Shown: piece by piece, positions 59,983-64,000 of the stretch
How positions within the stretch are numbered: position 1 is the stretch's first letter
How the letters are laid out: the number at the start of each line of letters is the position of its first letter
Assembly: GCF_003712105.1 (NCBI RefSeq)
Contig: NZ_RHLG01000003.1
Location: forward strand, 304,486-368,485
Direction: 5' to 3'
DNA from: Winogradskyella sp.
Lineage (GTDB): Bacteria; Bacteroidota; Bacteroidia; Flavobacteriales; Flavobacteriaceae
Length of the DNA: 64,000 nucleotides
Translations under genes and position numbers: made by a program
Notes under the pieces: generated by a model
What the model was told of the DNA's origin: nothing
The model's database searches: none
The model's input: only the letters and a program-made list of their open reading frames with translations

Positions 59983-62900
59983 ATGAAAAGAATTACCCTC
60001 GCTATTCTATGGGCTTTTTTTGCTCTAGCACAAACCGCTTTTTCCCAGACACACCAGCGTATTAAAGTTAATGCATTAAGTCATTCTCAAATACATGAAC
60101 TTGCCGATGCAGGTATAGATTTAAGGTGTGGTGCTATAATTAATGAAGAAGGTGTACAATTAGAACTCTCTCCTTATGAAATTGAAAGAGTCCAAGCTGC
60201 TAATATTAATTATACGGTATTAGTTGAAGACTTAAATAAATATTATAGTGAGCGTGCTATAAGAGATAAGGAAACTTATGTACACTCAAAATCTGATAAT
60301 TCTGGTATTTCTGGCGCGCGTTCAATTTCTAATGCTATAGTTGATAATTATCTACAATATAATGAATGTGAAGAAGTAGATTGGGTCGAACCTACAAACT
60401 TCGAATTAGGAGTTGATTTTGGGGGATGTCTTACCGTTCAAGAAACATTAGACCAATTAGACCTTATGCGTACAATGTACCCTAATCTTATATCACAAAG
60501 ATTGGATGCTTCACCTAGCAACCAAAAAACATGGGGTAACCCAGCCAATACAACATCAAATCCTCAATATACTGGTGGTGTTGGGCAAAACAATGACCCA
60601 CTTGGTGAACCTGAGAACTACATTGGTGAAGGCACTACAAGATGGGATCCACAAACGGTTTGGTATGTTAGAATAACTGGTGATCAGGCTGCCATGGAAG
60701 GTACCAGACCTCAGATTCTGTATACATCTATGATTCATTCACGAGAAGTAAGTAGTTTAATGAATAACATGTATTTTATGTGGTATTTATTAGAAAACTA
60801 CGATACTGACCCTGCAATAAAAAACTTAGTTGATAACAATGAATTATACTTTATTCCTATTGTTAATCCTGATGGCTTAAGATGGAATCAGGCCTTAAAT
60901 TCAAGTGGTGGTACGCTTCAGCGTAAAAACTTAAGACCAAACACCGGTTCTAGTCAAAATAGAGGTGTAGATTTAAATAGAAATTTTGATTATTTATGGG
61001 GAGCAGATGGTGATTCATCAGGATCTGATGATGTACCTAGTAGTAACTTGTACAGAGGTCCTTATCCATTTTCTGAGCCAGAATCGCAAATTCTTCGTGA
61101 TTTTGTTTTAGCAAGAAGTATAGAAACGTGTTTAATGCATCATTCAGCTGCTAACTCTATACCGCATCCTTATGGAGGTATTCCTACAAGAGTATCTGGT
61201 AGAGAAGATGAAATGCATAAGTGGCATGAAGACATGACCAAATATAACAGATACGTATCTGGAGCAACTATTTTCCCTGCCGCAAACGGTATTGCTGATG
61301 ATTGGATGTTAGGTGGTACTCCAGATGGTGGTAATACAACAAGTAATGCTAATAATTCATTTGTTAACGATTCAAGTCCTGCTACGTCTGGTTCAGGTCA
61401 AAGTATTCTCGCCACAACACCAGAACATGGAAGTTTTGGAAGTGAAGGTGGTTTTTGGCCAACAAGAGCACAAATTAGAGCCATTGCTAAGCGCGCTGTG
61501 AGAATTAACTTAATGAATGCTTATCATGGTGGACAATATGCAAAGTTTCATGATTTAACACAAAGTGATATTAATAGTCTTACTTCTGACTTAACTTTTG
61601 GTATTGAGCGAATTGGTCAATCAAGTAGTAACTTCCAACTTACAGTTACACCAATTTCATCAAATATTATCTCGATTGCTAGTATACCTACTCAAACTGG
61701 TATGTCTATTCTTGAGCAAAGAGAAGTTACGGCAGAAATGGTATTAACGAACACTATTCAGCCTAATGACAAAATTGAATACAATGTTCAATTATCGGAT
61801 GGTACAAATGTGTTTTTTAACGCTAATTTTGAAAAATACTACCAACCTTCTGTTGTCTTTTCAGATGATGCCGAAGGGAACAATATTGCTGCTAATTGGA
61901 ATATAAATATCACAGCCGGTTCAACATCGTGGTCAACATCCAGCAATGCACAAGCAAGATATAATGGTTCTTTCGGGATGAAACTTGGAGGAACAGGAAT
62001 CACTTCCTACGGCGCTAGTGATGGCAATACATTGACAACAAACACTGGGTACGACTTATCAAGCTTTGATGAAGTATTTGTTCAATTCTATACAAAATGG
62101 GATTTAGAAAGAAATTTTGATTTTGTAGAATTCGAAGGATCTTTAGATGGGACTAATTGGGTAAGACTATGTGGTAAATATAATAAGCCAAATGCTACTA
62201 GCTTCACAAACGAACATGCAGCTAAAAGTGCTACTAATGAGTCATTTCAAGATAACAACAATAGTTCAGGACAGATTTATGATGGAGATCAATTCGATAA
62301 TTGGGTAATGGAAGAAATATCGATAAGTGCAGTAGATAATTCAGCTTTATTAAACGCACCTAATGCAAGATTTAGATTCAGATTTAGGTCAGATTCAAAT
62401 AATAGGTTCGAAAATTACTCTGCAAATGCTGAAGGATTCTTTATTGATGACTTTAAAATTATTGGAGTTAACATTCCTTGTGATGATACAAATCCTCCAT
62501 CTAATTTATCCGCAGGAAATATTACTGCGACATCCGCAGATATATCATGGGATAATATAACTTCTGCTACTTTTGACATTAGATACAGAATAACTGGAAC
62601 TTCTACTTGGACCACAATAACGGATATTTCTGGAGCGTCTCAAGCAATTTCTAGTTTAGACCCAAATACAGAATATGAAGTTCAAGTTGCTACAAGATGT
62701 AATACTACTACATCTGCCTTCTCAGCTTCTGAATTATTTATGACACTAGACCCTTGTAACAATACTATATCTACATATCCTTATACTGAAGATTTCGAGA
62801 GTAGTGTTAACGGAGGTTTAGGTTTATGGGAACAAGATACTAGTGATACAGGAGATTGGACTATAAACACGGCCAATGAAACTGATGGAACTACTCCATC

Positions 62901-64000
62901 TGGCAGTACTGGACCTGATGGCGACTATAATCCTGCAAACCCAACTGTTAATAGAGCATCAGGTCATTATTTCTATATTGAATCATCAAATCCAGGTATA
63001 AGTAATGGTGCAGTAGGAACAGATGCAGTTGTTAACCTAATTAGCCCATGTATAGATTTAACGGGAAGAGAAAATGCTACATTTTCGTTTTTTTATCACA
63101 TGTTTGGTAGTGCAACGGGTGATTTAACCGTTGCTGTAAGTGATGATTTTGGTTCGTCATGGACGACAATCAGTGATACAAATGTTACTACTAACGGAAT
63201 AAATCCAGGGCAAAACCCAATCTCTGGTCAACAGCAAACTTCATCTAGTGCGTCTTGGAGACAACAAGTTGTTGATATTAGTGCTTATGATAATAGTATT
63301 ATTTTAATTAGAATTTCTGCAGAAACAGTTCCAGCAGGAACTTCTAATAGTTTTAGAGGTGATATGGGTATAGATTATATAAATCTTACCTCTGATGCCG
63401 CCGCAACTGGCCCTACTGTAATAACACAAAATATAACTGTAAATTTAGATGCAACTGGTAATATAACAATAGCTGAAAATGCTGTAGATAACGGTAGCAC
63501 TGGTGCTGGTACATTAACTTTTGATACTGATATTACGTCATTCACTTGTGCGGATATAGGTGCAAACACGGTTACATTAACTGTAACTGATGATAATGGA
63601 TCTGATTCAGCTACTGCTACTGTTACGGTAGTTGATAACTTGGCACCTGTGCCTGATGTGGCATCACTGCCAGATGCGACAGGTCAGTGTTCAGCGACGA
63701 TTGCTTCTGCACCTACGGCAACGGATAACTGTGGTGGTACGATTACGGGTACAACAACGGATAGCTTAACAAGTTCTACACAAGGCACTACGACTGTAAC
63801 ATGGACCTTTGATGATGGTAATGGCAATACATCGACGCAAACACAAGATATCGTAGTGAATGATACTACAGCGCCTGTGCCTGATGCAGCATCACTTCCA
63901 GATGCGACAGGTCAGTGTTCGGCAACGATTGCTTCTGCACCTACGGCAACGGATAACTGTGGTGGTACGATTACGGGTACAACAACGGATAGCTTAACAA
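59983..64000 (+). CDS. Secreted M14 zinc carboxypeptidase with FN3, MAM-like and HYR domains, partial
   Basis: The reading frame is open from the ATG at 59983 to the end of the window (1339 residues, no stop). A signal peptide (MKRITLAILWAFFALAQTAF) leads. The M14 peptidase domain has the zinc motif HSRE (MIHSREVSSLMNN), substrate Arg in GVDLNRNFDYLWG, a third ligand in LMHHSAANS and catalytic Glu in TTPEHGS. An FN3 domain follows (PPSNLSAGNITATSADISWD). A MAM-like region with the SFFYHMFGSATGDL motif comes next, then a cadherin-like segment and HYR repeats. A T9SS sorting tail is expected beyond the edge. It is likely a cell-surface or secreted peptidase. Confidence 0.88.
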   Translation, partial: MKRITLAILWAFFALAQTAFSQTHQRIKVNALSHSQIHELADAGIDLRCGAIINEEGVQLELSPYEIERVQAANINYTVLVEDLNKYYSERAIRDKETYVHSKSDNSGISGARSISNAIVDNYLQYNECEEVDWVEPTNFELGVDFGGCLTVQETLDQLDLMRTMYPNLISQRLDASPSNQKTWGNPANTTSNPQYTGGVGQNNDPLGEPENYIGEGTTRWDPQTVWYVRITGDQAAMEGTRPQILYTSMIHSREVSSLMNNMYFMWYLLENYDTDPAIKNLVDNNELYFIPIVNPDGLRWNQALNSSGGTLQRKNLRPNTGSSQNRGVDLNRNFDYLWGADGDSSGSDDVPSSNLYRGPYPFSEPESQILRDFVLARSIETCLMHHSAANSIPHPYGGIPTRVSGREDEMHKWHEDMTKYNRYVSGATIFPAANGIADDWMLGGTPDGGNTTSNANNSFVNDSSPATSGSGQSILATTPEHGSFGSEGGFWPTRAQIRAIAKRAVRINLMNAYHGGQYAKFHDLTQSDINSLTSDLTFGIERIGQSSSNFQLTVTPISSNIISIASIPTQTGMSILEQREVTAEMVLTNTIQPNDKIEYNVQLSDGTNVFFNANFEKYYQPSVVFSDDAEGNNIAANWNINITAGSTSWSTSSNAQARYNGSFGMKLGGTGITSYGASDGNTLTTNTGYDLSSFDEVFVQFYTKWDLERNFDFVEFEGSLDGTNWVRLCGKYNKPNATSFTNEHAAKSATNESFQDNNNSSGQIYDGDQFDNWVMEEISISAVDNSALLNAPNARFRFRFRSDSNNRFENYSANAEGFFIDDFKIIGVNIPCDDTNPPSNLSAGNITATSADISWDNITSATFDIRYRITGTSTWTTITDISGASQAISSLDPNTEYEVQVATRCNTTTSAFSASELFMTLDPCNNTISTYPYTEDFESSVNGGLGLWEQDTSDTGDWTINTANETDGTTPSGSTGPDGDYNPANPTVNRASGHYFYIESSNPGISNGAVGTDAVVNLISPCIDLTGRENATFSFFYHMFGSATGDLTVAVSDDFGSSWTTISDTNVTTNGINPGQNPISGQQQTSSSASWRQQVVDISAYDNSIILIRISAETVPAGTSNSFRGDMGIDYINLTSDAAATGPTVITQNITVNLDATGNITIAENAVDNGSTGAGTLTFDTDITSFTCADIGANTVTLTVTDDNGSDSATATVTVVDNLAPVPDVASLPDATGQCSATIASAPTATDNCGGTITGTTTDSLTSSTQGTTTVTWTFDDGNGNTSTQTQDIVVNDTTAPVPDAASLPDATGQCSATIASAPTATDNCGGTITGTTTDSLT
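63643..64000 (+). repeat. Near-identical 228-bp HYR-coding repeats
   Basis: The unit beginning CACCTGTGCCTGATG recurs after exactly 228 bp (76 codons, from 63643 to 63871), with only scattered changes such as GTGGCATCACTG to GCAGCATCACTT. The second unit is cut by the window end. Protein repeats read SLPDATGQCSATIASAPTAT. High DNA identity points to recent expansion or gene conversion. Confidence 0.85.

Noticed and set aside
59802..60065. 87-residue frame overlapping the M14 peptidase start
   Set aside because: It overlaps the well-supported signal peptide of the M14 gene in another frame and is rich in unlikely aromatic runs.
61313..62615. Short frames inside the M14 peptidase region
   Set aside because: The main frame is open over the full 4 kb with clear M14, FN3 and HYR motifs; the others are shadows.
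63643..64000. CRISPR array
   Set aside because: The repeats are 228 bp long, in frame and protein-coding, with no spacers.

Overview
The window looks like the chromosome of a marine-type Flavobacteriaceae bacterium (Bacteroidota). It is AT-rich. Promoters match the Bacteroidota TTTG / TAnnTTTG consensus. Type IX secretion sorting tails and family-specific genes (DUF4290, DUF2911, Lacal_2735, a CcsBA-type ResB protein) point the same way. Species cannot be named from sequence alone.

Layout. 1-12 kb is housekeeping: ResB/CcsBA (cut by the window edge), mscL, a group III truncated haemoglobin, a DUF2520-KdsC-UbiA-Maf-lipoprotein run, a small MscS channel, a PIG-L deacetylase with a sodium:solute symporter, and DUF2911. 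12-14.8 kb is an arsenic operon (arsR, DUF6428, GNAT, thioredoxin-type arsC, aquaporin) with no ArsB/Acr3 pump; three of its products end in cysteine-rich tails. 14.9-28.8 kb is a block of 18 co-directional genes for light and photo-oxidative stress. It holds four photolyase/cryptochrome genes plus folE, TspO, glutathione peroxidase, DUF2256, TIGR03643, an ABC1 kinase and flavin or NAD(P) enzymes. It is fired from two promoters sharing one architecture: half-sites 22 bp apart, then a -7 box. 28.9-37.2 kb is core again: murA (Asp in place of the catalytic Cys), DUF4290, DUF493, a NadR-like ATPase, recQ, fmt, HU, YqgE, a class IV aminotransferase and a START-like protein.

37.3-59.8 kb is the most interesting region. 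A complete tRNA-Met(CAT) at 37344-37417 is followed by about 22 kb that ends in a second copy, about 176 bp and about 94% identical by eye, of the tRNA 3' half plus its downstream terminator. A further tRNA 3' remnant lies just beyond. This looks like a genomic island at a tRNA gene, although no integrase remains. Inside are exopolysaccharide genes: manA, a response-regulator/glycosyltransferase fusion, a degenerate GT2 paralogue, a GT-C-like membrane protein, an Ig-like protein, a membrane-anchored glycosidase, a GT4, a flippase, three STAS proteins and a TPR/beta-barrel protein. There is also a T9SS surface protein and a five-gene signalling operon: receiver, H-NOX haem NO sensor, PAS/PAS/GAF histidine kinase, Hpt, LytTR regulator. 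Five intergenic regions of the island carry direct repeats of a box like TAGATGA/TCGATGG with an exact 21-bp period. Together they cover every apparent transcription start of the island except the VOC gene. The 21-bp direct-repeat spacing and resemblance to the AlgR/LytTR box suggest that the island's own LytTR protein binds them. The inferred system is a self-contained, NO-responsive phosphorelay that controls polysaccharide production by transcription and perhaps directly through the receiver-glycosyltransferase fusion.

59.9-64 kb is the 5' part of a large secreted M14 zinc carboxypeptidase with FN3, MAM-like and near-identical HYR repeats, running off the window end.
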